The position numbers and the translations under genes are program-made. This document shows, piece by piece, positions 27,501 through 38,127 of a DNA stretch of 64,000 bases (the first letter of the stretch is position 1; each line of letters starts with the position of its first letter). The DNA comes from Sclerurus mexicanus (Eukaryota > Chordata > Aves > Passeriformes > Furnariidae): NCBI GenBank assembly GCA_013396755.1, contig VWZF01005687.1:62001-126000 (forward strand). The letters run 5' to 3'. The notes under the pieces are model-generated. The model saw only the letters and a program-made list of their open reading frames with translations. It was not told the DNA's origin and ran no database searches.

Positions 27501-30500
27501 TGTTGATATTTAATTCTTCCCATGATACCATCACTTCTAGCAAACAAGGATGCTTTTTAGTAAAAAAGTGTTTCCTTATTACTCATTACCAGGACAGCTC
27601 TGTCTGCTTCTTTGCTTTTATATCTTAAATTCTTTAACAGATAATTCCATGAGGACTGGACATTTTACAAACATATTTCACATTTCTCTACAGTATCTTC
27701 AGACACTTCTCACTTGAATTTCAACTGCAATGGCTGCTATGTAGTAGCTGAACAGACAGTTCTGAGAAGGGCTTCCTTGCTACACTGCCTGACTCTTGCC
27801 CTCTGAGAGCTTTAGCTTTCCAGTTTCTTCCTCCTGTAAAAAACTAATGAGGTCCCTTCTGTACTGCTCCATATTGTCAGTCATTCTTCATTGCAGTGGT
27901 CTTTTAAATAGCTTTTCTGCCATAGAAGTTGCTCGAAAGGTGTTAACTTGGTATACTGAAATAAATGCATTCATTCACCCTAATTCCAAAAAATGTTTCT
28001 CATTATAACTCTGTAAAATCTATTTGGATAAATGATACTCTAAGTTATAATCCAATTTTAGCACACATTTTTCCAACCAGAATTTTTTTCTACTCATTGT
28101 TGGGAACAGTATTGTTGACTGTATAACAGTAATTATATTTAGTTTACATCCTTTTTCTAATTTTGTGCAATGTTTTGATTAACTCAAAACCCACTAAAGA
28201 AATAAAAGAGGCTAACAGTTGGGAAACCATATATGTCTTTCTTCACTAAAGATGTCTCAAAACTAAGCTTGTAGTCTTGAGCTTTTGGCAGATGCTATTT
28301 CACACTGACTTTGCACTGGTTTAAACATTTATCAAGGCAATCTGAGTTTGCAAAAGGTACTTTTTGATATGTAAAAAAATATCAAAGCGCAAGAAATTAA
28401 AGGAGTCTTGCCCAAACTGCTCAACTGTACTTAGTAAATCTGCATGATTGATACAATTTTTCCTAATAATACAGATAAAAATGCCAGCATACAGCAGGGA
28501 AGGGAAAAGGGAGACTGATCCTAGGACTCTATGGAAAATCCTATGCAATCAATACACTTCGGACAATAACGATGTCTGCTGATGCAGAGACCAGTGACTA
28601 TTCCATACAACCAAGGCTTGTTCTTGCAAGGGAAAGGAGAGGAAAAAAAGAAATAGCTCCATAGGATGCTGATAACTCAGGGAAACCACAGCTGGCATAG
28701 CCTTACACAGGTATAGGCAGATCCACTCCCTGAAAGAATTTTGGGGGTTGGGGACATGGATATCTGCATGGCTAATATCTATAGTATCAGTCTCAAACAT
28801 ATGGCAAAAGATAGTGAATTAAGGTGAAATAAAGTTTATGATGAATATCTGATTATCATAGACTGCTTTGCACTAACATGTACCATAAACCAGTAGATGC
28901 TGTGGATCATCACCCACCCTTTATGCACTGTGGGAAGTTATTTCTAGTCTGGCCCCATAGGCTGAACATCCATCAGCTCCTAGATCATATCAGACACACT
29001 CCTGGAGACTACTGTCTGATTATGTTTCATTTGCAAGGATTTGGGTTTTCATGTTCCAAGACTTCTCCCTAATGTGATCCAAACTGCAGCAAATAGGAAT
29101 AACCAGATTTGCTTCAAAAGGCTACACAATAATCAGTTTGCAAGGAGGAACGTATTTCCACTCTTGACAAGACCTCATATACCAATATGGCTGGGGTTTC
29201 TGTCCTGAAAAAGTGGAGGATATTGTCATGGCATCACACACTGCTCACGATCAAAATGCTGCTGTGGTGCATATTTTTCTCAAACTCCCAGTTGATCAGA
29301 TGCAAATTTAACCCACCAAAACTGCTACAAAACAGCAGCAGTTTTCTATATGCCTGACTTGACAATCCTTTATTACACTTATGCAATTAAGTTTTAGCAA
29401 AATGTTTATTATTATTGTGAGGAAATATCTCCCTTTTCATTGATTACAAATGGTGTCTACGTGGGACTTTAGGGATCTAATTAGTAACAGCTGAAGAGGG
29501 GTTACATGAACCCTGCCTTTAATGACCTGCAGAGCAGAGTTTTGCTTTGAAAATGAACAATTGACTCCTTTAATTGCTACCTTACCACAAAATGAGAAAG
29601 TCAGATAACTTTTTTGTCAGTTCTTGAAATATTGTCAATAATAACATTTCATTGTTCAAAGCCTGTGCACTCTCACTCTCCTCATTAAGTGTAGACAGCA
29701 GTAATAGAGAAGACAATTCCACAACCATGCCAGCAAGTTGCTCTCAGAAATACAGAGCTCCTTTCTCTACAGCAGAACTAACATAAGTGAAAAGGTAGTT
29801 TCCATCATACCACTAACTGCTAGCCCGGGTATCCCTCAAATTTCAATTGCTTTGCTCTTGATTGGCAGCAGTAAAAAAAAAAAAGACTCAATATCCCTTT
29901 CTACAAAAACAATACTGACCTAAAAGGCACCATTTCTATGCAGACACATTTCATAATTTTCATAAATAACAGTTTAAGCTCTTAAAGAAAGCCACATTAA
30001 TATTGGCACATGTAATCTCAGTAGAGGTAAAAGTGCACCCAGGTATCCATTGCTGCAAAGACTGGGTAAGCATTAACATATTCAAGTAAAGGCTCAGGCT
30101 GCTGAACACAGCACTTGTTGAACAACCTCTTCACACATGACCTGAGCAAGCCTGGCTGCTCCTACCAATTCCTGCTTGCTTTGAGCAGGGCAGAGGGCAG
30201 AGACCAGATCGACAGCTGCTGCTGCAGCAACCCAGCTGAACTCAACCCAGCTGGGCCAGTTTACACCTATGATGAGCCAAACCTTACACGTACAAAATTG
30301 TTTATACTATTCAACAGTAAAAACTACTGGTTGCATTCAATAATATCACTTGGATTATCAGAGACATTCAGAAGTTGTATTGCTATAGCTCTCCCTTAGA
30401 ATAAGGGACAGAATTAGATTACAAACAGTTTCAATCCTAACTAATATTTACAATCATTGATAATGTCCAGAAAATATTGATTTTGAATTGTTTGGGAGGC

Positions 30501-31009
30501 TGCCTCTATACCCCAGTGATTATTTTGTCTGCTCCGAAATTAAAACAATATTTCCTAATATAGTATAAGCATACATGCAAACTATTGTAAATGGAGATTT
30601 TGTATTGCAAAGCTTGCCATATAAATATCACAATTGTGAGGTATTTTTCAACAAATTAAGTAGATGGAATAGAAAACGTAGTTGAATCAGTATGGTTCAA
30701 CGAGCAAGAAAAAGAATGAAAGTTCATCAAGCGCCTCTCTAGCCAACATCAAAATTTCAGTTCTGCCTGAGTAACACTGGGAGCTCTGCAAGGAAATTCA
30801 AAACAACTAAATCATGATTTAATATGCAACAGTAAAAACAAGCAATGAAAACCAAAGAATAATTCAGGAGAAACCCACCTTAGAAGCCAAATACACAGAA
30901 ACAAGGAGCCCTGGGCCAAAGAAAAGCTTGCATCTCCCCCACCCTGCTCTTATAGTGCCTCTAAATGTCTCCTAGTAACACCTGGAGCTTCAACTTCCCA
31001 GCACAGCCA
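21565..31009. other. Upstream intergenic DNA, no gene seen
   Basis: Non-coding DNA with homopolymer runs (for example 14 T at 24007-24020) and no recognisable gene. Frames on both strands at 25621-25951 overlap each other. Neither translation shows a domain, start context or splice structure that would support a gene. Confidence 0.7.
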
Positions 31010-31466
31010 TTCTGGGAAAATTACATGCAGCTGTGCTGGGCAGGGCACATCTCCAGGGGGGAGGATCACTGCTTCCCTAAGACTGTGCTCTATGGGGAAC
31101 TTGCTGCTGCAAGAGAGGAGCCCCGAAGACGAGATACAAGGACTCCCTGAAACAACACCTCAGCCTTGGCCATATTGACCACCATCAATGGTCCACTCTG
31201 GCCTCCAATCGGGAGAAAGGGAGACACACCATCCATAACGCTGCTGCTTCCTTTGAGAAGACACCCAGAAGCAGTCTTGAGGAGAAAAGACAACGCAGAA
31301 AGAACCGTGCCTCATCAATACCGCCTATGGAGACTTTCTGCTGTGCCTTTTGCAATCAGACTTGCCTACCTCACATTGGCCTTTTGAGCCACTAGTGCGC
31401 TTGCAGCAAGCGTGGGTAGAGCCCTTCCCAAGCCTTCACTTGTGAAGCCTGGCCACGATGATGATG
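31010..31466 (+). mobile_element. Decayed non-LTR retrotransposon tail
   Basis: Conceptual translation in two frames gives the extreme C-terminus of a non-LTR retrotransposon polyprotein. The frame at about 31031-31120 reads LCWAGHISRGEDH and then FPKTVLYGEL, the 'W-x-GH-x-x-R-M-x-D-x-R-x-P-K' and 'YGEL' signature. After a one-base frameshift near 31105-31125, a second frame stays open to a TAG at 31393. It reads RYKDSLKQHLSLGHID, then a basic KRQRRK stretch, then a zinc-finger-like CAFCNQTCLPHIGLLSH with C-x2-C-x12-H spacing. A GATGATGATG run at 31457-31466 resembles the short microsatellite tail of RTE-type elements. It is truncated at the 5' end, frameshifted and interrupted by stops, so it is not functional. 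The clade (RTE-like or another LINE with this C-terminus) is unresolved. It is not a CR1 tail. Confidence 0.75.
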
Positions 31467-34400
31467 GCACACGTTAGGTCTATGTAATTTCACTAGGTAG
31501 AAAAACATACACAAATAATTTTAAAATAGAACAAAAATGCAGAAAAGTTGTGTCAGTATCTTTTGGATAAAGACCTTAAAAGGGATGAGTGCAAAAGCTT
31601 ATAAAAATTTTATTAAAATCATACCATCGTAACCCCTTTGTGAATGATTGCCCCAGTGTACTCCTCCTCTGTATTTTCTATGCCTGACTACCCATGGATT
31701 TCTAAGCAGATCACACAAAAATGATGTTTGAAAGTGTGAATATCACTGAAGTATTTCCCTGGCTGTTTCTACAGCTGACTTCACCCTCGAGAAGAGGACA
31801 GGGTGCTTTGACAGTGCACTGCAGTGGAGTAAGCACACCTCTTGCAGTGACATCAGCAGTCAGGAAGCACATGGCACATCCAACTGATGATAAAATCATC
31901 TGCGGAGCCTCCCTGTCACCATCTCTAAGAAGTGGGGAAGGCACTGGAGTAGGAGGAATGGGTGAAACAAAACCTGTGTGTTTCTCGCTGACTGTGGGAA
32001 CCAGAATCTGACAAGTCAATGTGTGTGTTACCTTTGCTTTACAAACTTTTCTGGGGCTTCAAAAGGGTGTTTGCAGGAAAGCTTCAGCCTAGCACTGCAC
32101 TCACAGAAACCTCCAGGAATTTAGACTAATGGAACTTCACAGGTTGCACTCTTCTCTTTCCACATAAAGGCACCAAGACAGGGAGGGAAACTAAATGTGT
32201 CTAGGATCACCTAAGAAATCAGCAGGGTATTTGGCTTCCAAAGCAGCAAAATTCAGCCTAGTGGGACACAAGTTTAAGAATATTTATGACCCATGGCATT
32301 AAGTGGAGTCTCAAATGTTTGTCTGAAAAAGTATGGATTTAAACATGTTTTAGGCATCTCTCTGAACACAGGTTGAGGTATTCTGGCTCTACATATTTTA
32401 GTTCAATCAAAGGCAAATATTTGTAGGACAGTGGTGAACTGAAGTTTTTTCCACTGGCTTTTTCTTAATTTTTTAATTATACTTTATTGTTTCTTACTTC
32501 TATAAATATTTATTTTAGTTTGCTCACATTCTTCTTATAGTCACTCATTTTCTTTATCCACAAATAATTCCTATCAAGGGCTTATTAATGCACTAAACAT
32601 TGTATGGTTTGATAATTTTTTAAGGGAAAAAAGTATCAACCTTCATGATCTTTGAGTAATCTAGAACTCCTTACACAGATTTTTACCCTACCCATTTTTA
32701 GGAAAAATCATCATTATGGATCAATACTGCTGCTTAAGACAATATGAAATTACAGGTTAGTTCATTGGTCCATAGGAAAATGAACCGCCACTAAGTATAT
32801 CAAACCACAAGCCATAGTCCTAAGATCTGAGTCCCAAACAAATCTTCCCTTCCAATTGCAGCGCAGGAAGGGCAGTAAAGCCCGAAATTATTGCTCAGTT
32901 TTGAGGATAACTGACTGACATTCACACCACGATCCAGGAGCACACTCCTCCCTTTTGTGGGGAGAGCGTCCTAGTTGTAGAAAGTTAACTGAGTTTGTAC
33001 TCTGGAAGCTCCAGGAGACTGGAGATTTCCAGTCAAGACTTCGCCTCAGCAGCAGCAGCAGCAAGTTGGAGTGTAGGAGACAACCACAAATGGGGCACTG
33101 CAGATAAATCCAGCTGTTGGAGGAAAAGCCTCCTGAAAAAGATCTTGTCAATGATCACCACTGGATTTACAAGTCTTCTGTAATCCCCACAAGCTCCCAG
33201 TTGTGACCTTGGTTCTTTTTGGTGGCTTTCATTAATTTCACAGTGGGTTTTTTTAGAAAACAGATTATTATCTCATTCTTTCTTTCTGACATCAAACAAG
33301 AAATCCTATGATTATTTAGGAAAGGATCCTCAATTTCTGACTTTAGAGATTAAATTTCATGGTGATGTTTGGCAACAGCATGGCAAGACATAATAAATTG
33401 TTTTCTCTGTGGATTAGAAGATCTGAAAAGCTTGTCAGTAATTGGGTTTTCTGTTTGAAATACTGTACTTGAAGACTTTAAAACTCAGGAGACAATCATC
33501 ATCTCTAAGTTTCTGGGCATCAGCTATTTTACATCTTTATTCCATTTTTAATAGATAATGGGTTCAAAGAAGTGCCTCTTCCAATTTTCAACACAGATCT
33601 AGAAAGACGTCCTTAATGGGTATTGTAACTCAGATTGACTCTTTGAAAACAGTGCAACTTGTTTTCCTGAAGATTCTCATTCACATTTCCCTTGAAGTTT
33701 CTATTTTATTTTTTTTCTCTTTCTTCTATTTTTTTAAGAGGAATGAGGGGATGAATAAAACCTTACTGTAAAATGAAAGAGGCATTAAGAGAGTGAACTT
33801 TTTTTTATATCATCACTTGCCTTTTACCAAAAACACCCAGAAAAGTAGCACTGGCTGACAAGTACATGTCCCATTTTCTTTATTGTGGCTGTAAATTAAA
33901 GGGGGCGGGGGGTGAGGGGTGGGGAAGTTAGGCCAGTGCATTTCATTATGTCTACCAAAGGGGCAACAGCTATGCTTCAATATATTTCTGAAACACATTA
34001 AATTAGAAATCAAATTGGAGTAATATATTTCACAAAATATTTCCATTTAATCACATGAGCAGGACTTGTAAATAATAGATTTCAAAGCTTTGGAGCAGAT
34101 GGTCTTTCTGTTTTAATTCTTCATCTGATCTGCTGCATGCCACTAAATCTCTGAGTTTCATTTGCTTTATTCAAATCCCTTGGCTATTCAGGACACGTTG
34201 TGTCAAAGCACTCTGCTGTGGAATTTCAGTTGTCTTATATATGCTCCTAAACTAAAATGAAGCATATGTATATTTTGTACACACAAAGAACAACATGATA
34301 AAAACCATAACACTGAAAAAAAAATTCTTTCCTGGTGACCTATTTAAATCCTATATATATATACACACACGTATAGAGAGGATGCAGGGACCAAAGGAAT

Positions 34401-36829
34401 AGACCAGACTTCAAAAAGTGCTTAACTAGAAATTCAGAAGCAAAAATAGTTCTGCTTTAAAAATACTTCTCTATGTCAATTTTAATCCATCATCTAATAA
34501 ATATGTTTTACCAAATTAAGATTCAATTGGTTTAACTTCATTGCTACTAATCACTTGCACTAACATCAAGGTTCAAAGCACTGCACATAGGAGCTGTGCC
34601 AAGTTCATTTTGGCTGACTAGGTAGATTTAATAGTATTGTTTTTAAAGGATTTAGTTCTACATTCCCGTGCAACATGAGTGACAGAGCCTCTTTTTGAAA
34701 ACTTCATGAAGTCATAAAGCTGGCTTGAAAAAACATGGGTCTGCTCAACATCTTCCTTTTTCATACGTGCCTGTAAAACCGCAGGATGCACATCACCTGA
34801 CACGGAGTTACCTGCAGACGTATGTTCAAACGCATCTTTCCTTTCCCATCTGAACAATTTGTTCAAGAATGAAATCATATGACCCTAAGACTCACTGGCA
34901 CTATAGATGTTCCTATATACAGTTTGAGATTTCCAAACATATCCTTTAGGTTAGGTGCCTGAAAACCACAGATGGACTTCTTTGATAAATGCGTTACCCT
35001 TAGTCAGATATGGATTAGGTCAGTGGAACTTGGATGAGAAAGAAAAAAGTAGGAACTGCAAGACACAGCATTTGTAATTCAAAAGAGCATTTCTGCTGGT
35101 AAAAACTAATTATAATTTCTTTCAGTTTTTTTTCCTTAAAAAGCAGTTATTTTGATAGCATAATTGATCATAAAATACCCTATTTGTTTGATTACATCCA
35201 AATATTTTTAGTGTTTACTATGGAATGACATGATAACCGCAATAAGAGTCTTTGAAAGGAAAAGGGAAAATCTGGGTTATATGTGAGCACCGATGGACAG
35301 GAATCTCAGCCATGGAGGAAAAATAGTTTTGTCCTACTTTCTGAGCAGATGAGAATTAGAGAGAGATAACGAGCAACTTCCAATTTTAGGTTAATATTTT
35401 CACCCAGCGAGAACTCAGAAAAATGTATCCTCCTTTGTCATGCAGCCATTGTGTCCATGGCAAAGACCATCCTGTATAACCTTTGACACTTTACTAAACT
35501 AAAACCAGTTGCTATTTTTTATGTACTAATTAATGTAAGTCAAGGATGCAAGGCTATGTCTCATGGGTTCTAAAACTATTTCAGCTCTTCACTTGCTTGG
35601 ATTTAAGTTCACAGAACACATACCTCTGACCATTCAATCACTCCCTGTTCAGTTCATCTGTCTGTCCAGCTACAAAGCAGACACACACATACAGCAAATG
35701 TACTTACAAACTCTTTGTTCATGAGAAATAAAGGGGATATGAAATATGGAAGCTATGTTGAACATTTATTTATTTTTGCAAACATACATGGGAAAAACAG
35801 TCAAAGGTCATTTGAGATAATATATTTAATGCCTTAGTGACAAGGAAAGGAATCCCAGTGATTTTACAGCCACACAATGTCCATATACTTTAATAAAAGC
35901 CCACGGTGGTGGTTCTGTATTCTCAGCTGAGGACCTCGGTCTACTTGTTACTTAAGCAAAACTCTCTCACGCTTCACTGGAAGAACAAAAATATAGTAAA
36001 TTGTGTTAGGTAAGAGCAAATGAAAGTGAAAACTTCGCGTATTTGGCAAACATGCACTCTAGCCACTAAGAGTGTATCTATGCACTAGTGATTTGAAAAA
36101 AGTCACTACTTGTAATTTCCTTGGGAAGATTTTTCTGTCCCCTACTTTTCTGTGCACTGCTAACAATGTTGAACCAAAATGAGATGAGCTACATTGATCT
36201 ACACTGGAAATGTCAGGAAACTAAGCAAAAAGTCCATTGCAAGTCTTTAAAATAACCTGTGGCTCTTCAGTGCTGATCATAATGACTGGGTGAACTTGGT
36301 GCACTAGGGGAATTTGATAAACAGAATTTCTATTTTCCTTGTGCTTAGGGAAACCATTGCAGTGCTTAGACTGATATGTCAGGCACTTATCCAAAATGAC
36401 TGCCACCTTGGAAGTTATTGCCAGCCTTAGCTATGAATGTCATTGGTTTCTTGGGTCAAATCAAATCCTTCTTGTGCTATTACAAACAGATCATGCATTT
36501 CATGAGGATGTACAGAATGTGCAATATTTGATTTAAAAATCTGGATAAAGCTTGCAACAGATAGCTTAACTGTAACATAAGATATCAATTCAGGTTATGT
36601 CTGACAAGATATATGGATTTTGACCTCCCGTGGAGGAGCATCATAGGAGGGAATAGAAATGGAATCTGCGATGGCATTGAAAACAGTGAAAGTAGACAGC
36701 ATTTGAAATTCAGTAGGTGCATATGATATCAGGATTTTTTTCACCCCAAGGACGCTGGCAGTGCTTTATGAGGAGCAGATACTGTTGACGAAGGACTTCA
36801 TTTTCTCTTTACACTAAGCAGAGCGAGGA
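31467..36829. other. GABRA1 5' flank, non-coding
   Basis: AT-rich DNA between the LINE remnant and the CpG-rich promoter region. Apart from a G-rich tract near 33.9 kb and a short alternating AT/CA tract near 34.36 kb, I see no gene, RNA or repeat copy. Distal regulatory sites for GABRA1 could lie here, but none can be called from the sequence alone. Confidence 0.7.
33901..33924 (+). other. G-quadruplex motif
   Basis: Four G runs of 5, 6, 4 and 4 bases are separated by loops of 1, 3 and 1 bases, a textbook intramolecular quadruplex pattern. It stands alone in AT-rich DNA about 4 kb upstream of the putative GABRA1 leader exon. No protein context explains it. Confidence 0.8.
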
Positions 36830-37400
36830 CAGCTGCCCGTGCGGTGCCTGCAGCCAGCAGTGTCTCACATCTCTGCAGAAGGCTCGGAGCTGGCGGCGGT
36901 GCCTCGAGCTGAAGGCACGGTAACCTGTGGTGGGCAGGTGAGCGCTGCCCGGCGCTGCCCGCACACCGACAGCTCCCCGGACCTGATGCACCCGACTTGG
37001 TCGCTGTTTTCCCGCAGCAGCGCCGGCACCGCCGGGCTCGCGGTGCGCTCACCCCCGAGGGGAGGGGGTCTCTGGCCGGGGGCTGCCGTGCCGTTCCCGT
37101 GGGGCAGAACCGAGCCCTCGGCGGGCACAGGCGGGGCCGAGCCAGGCCCCAGCGCCGCGGGACAAGGCGGGCTGCGGGCGCGCTGGGCTGTCCCGGCTCC
37201 GGCCCCGCGGGGCCCCGCGACAGCGGGCAGGGGGTTTGGGGGGCAGCCCCGAGCACAGACAACCCTCGGCCGAGCCCCGGGGCCGCGCCGGGCAAACGTG
37301 GCACCTGCCGGCTGAAGGCGAGTGAAAGTGCGGGAGAGCCACCGCGCCCTGAGGCTGAGCTCTTGCCCGTCTCACCCAAATGCCGTGTTACCTGCGTTTA
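36830..37400. promoter_or_regulatory. CpG island A, upstream of GABRA1
   Basis: The sequence shifts abruptly from AT-rich to GC-rich with dense CpG at about 36.83 kb and returns near 37.4 kb. Overlapping open frames on both strands (up to 193 codons, reverse strand) are what GC-rich DNA lacking stops produces. They show proline/alanine/arginine-rich, domain-free translations. A donor-like CAG|GTGAGC at 36937/36938 and an acceptor-like tract ending TCTACAG at about 37440 could belong to an alternative leader exon. Mammalian GABRA1 is known to use several 5' non-coding exons, so a second promoter is plausible, but this is inference. Confidence 0.6.
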
Positions 37401-37786
37401 ATTAGTATTGCACAGCAGCTCTGTCCCCGTCTGTCTACAGCCATGGGCTGCCGCCACGTCCCTATAGGTACACACAGTCTATAGGCACCAGCGCGTAATG
37501 CTGCATCCTCTACACCCCTGGCCAGCATTCATTCATGTTTATGCCGCGACTAAACTCGATCAAAGGTTGAACGCTAACGCAGATCAGTCATATTTTTAAT
37601 GTACGACCCTTAAAATAGACTCTTTTGTAAACTGCAAGTGTCTAAAGATGCTCAGCGCAGCTTCCCCCGGCCGTGCAGCCTCCCCCCCAATAACAATAAT
37701 AACGCTGCAGATTGTAGAAGGATTTGAGTCCGCAGCCAGAGAGAAAGGGATTAGGGCGAGAGCACTGGAAGTTAAATTGTGCTGCA

Positions 37787-37793
37787 TATAAAA
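37787..37793 (+). promoter_or_regulatory. TATA-like element (TATAAAA)
   Basis: A TATAAAA match lies at the upstream side of CpG island B. If used, it would place initiation near 37815-37820, inside a GC-rising segment and about 310 nt before the splice donor at 38127. CpG-island promoters often lack TATA boxes, so this may be a chance match. Confidence 0.35.
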
Positions 37794-37861
37794 AATGGGC
37801 GGATTGGTCTCTAGATGAGAGCTTGGTACCACCTTCCTTTCTAAAATAAAATCTCTCTGGC

Positions 37862-37945
37862 ATGAAGTCACAGCCTATTTCACATCCGGTTTACCCTGGG
37901 ACGTATTACTACTGTCTTGGTAAAGAGAAAGCTTTTGTTGTATAG
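37862..37945 (+). other. Upstream ORF 1 in putative leader
   Basis: ATG at 37862 opens a 27-codon frame that closes at TAG 37943-37945, entirely inside the putative leader exon. Its translation has no recognisable similarity. If the exon is transcribed from near 37.82 kb it would precede the main start codon. It could dampen GABRA1 translation, or it could be chance. Confidence 0.35.
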
Positions 37946-38011
37946 CGGCGGTCGGAATACTGGGCAGAGAAATTTGGGTGCTAAGCCTGGAGGAGCGGAG
38001 CAGCGGCGGCG

Positions 38012-38029
38012 ATGGCCGAGGCGGAGTGA
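38012..38029 (+). other. Upstream ORF 2, strong Kozak, 5 codons
   Basis: GGCGATGG gives an ATG with G at -3 and G at +4, a strong initiation context. The frame encodes MAEAE and stops at TGA 38027-38029. It lies in the CpG-dense core, about 98 nt before the donor at 38127. Minimal upstream ORFs in good context can reduce or regulate downstream initiation. The effect here is inferred only. Confidence 0.4.
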
Positions 38030-38127
38030 GCGGCGGAGCCGGAGCCGCGCATCCTCCGCGCCGGCGGGCGGGCACCGGCGGGGCAGCGCCGGGCAGCGGC
38101 AGCGCGGACCCGCGCCCGAGGGCTCCG

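Larger units (their letters stand above)
37818..38127 (+). other. GABRA1: Putative GABRA1 5' non-coding exon
   Basis: The 3' boundary is suggested by a strong donor, GGCTCCG|GTAAGG, with the exon ending at 38127. The partner acceptor would be TTCTAGTTTCAG|AG at 40380/40381, giving an intron of about 2.25 kb. The 5' boundary is only a guess from the TATA-like element. The exon would carry all but 8 nt of the leader and includes two upstream ORFs. GABRA1 in other vertebrates has non-coding first exons, which fits, but without transcript data this exon and its limits are inference. Confidence 0.45.

Noticed and set aside
36798..37379. Reverse-strand open frame of 193 codons in the CpG island, and its overlapping partners on both strands
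   Set aside because: GC-rich DNA is poor in stop codons. The translation is proline, alanine, arginine and glycine-rich with no domain, and several frames are open at once.
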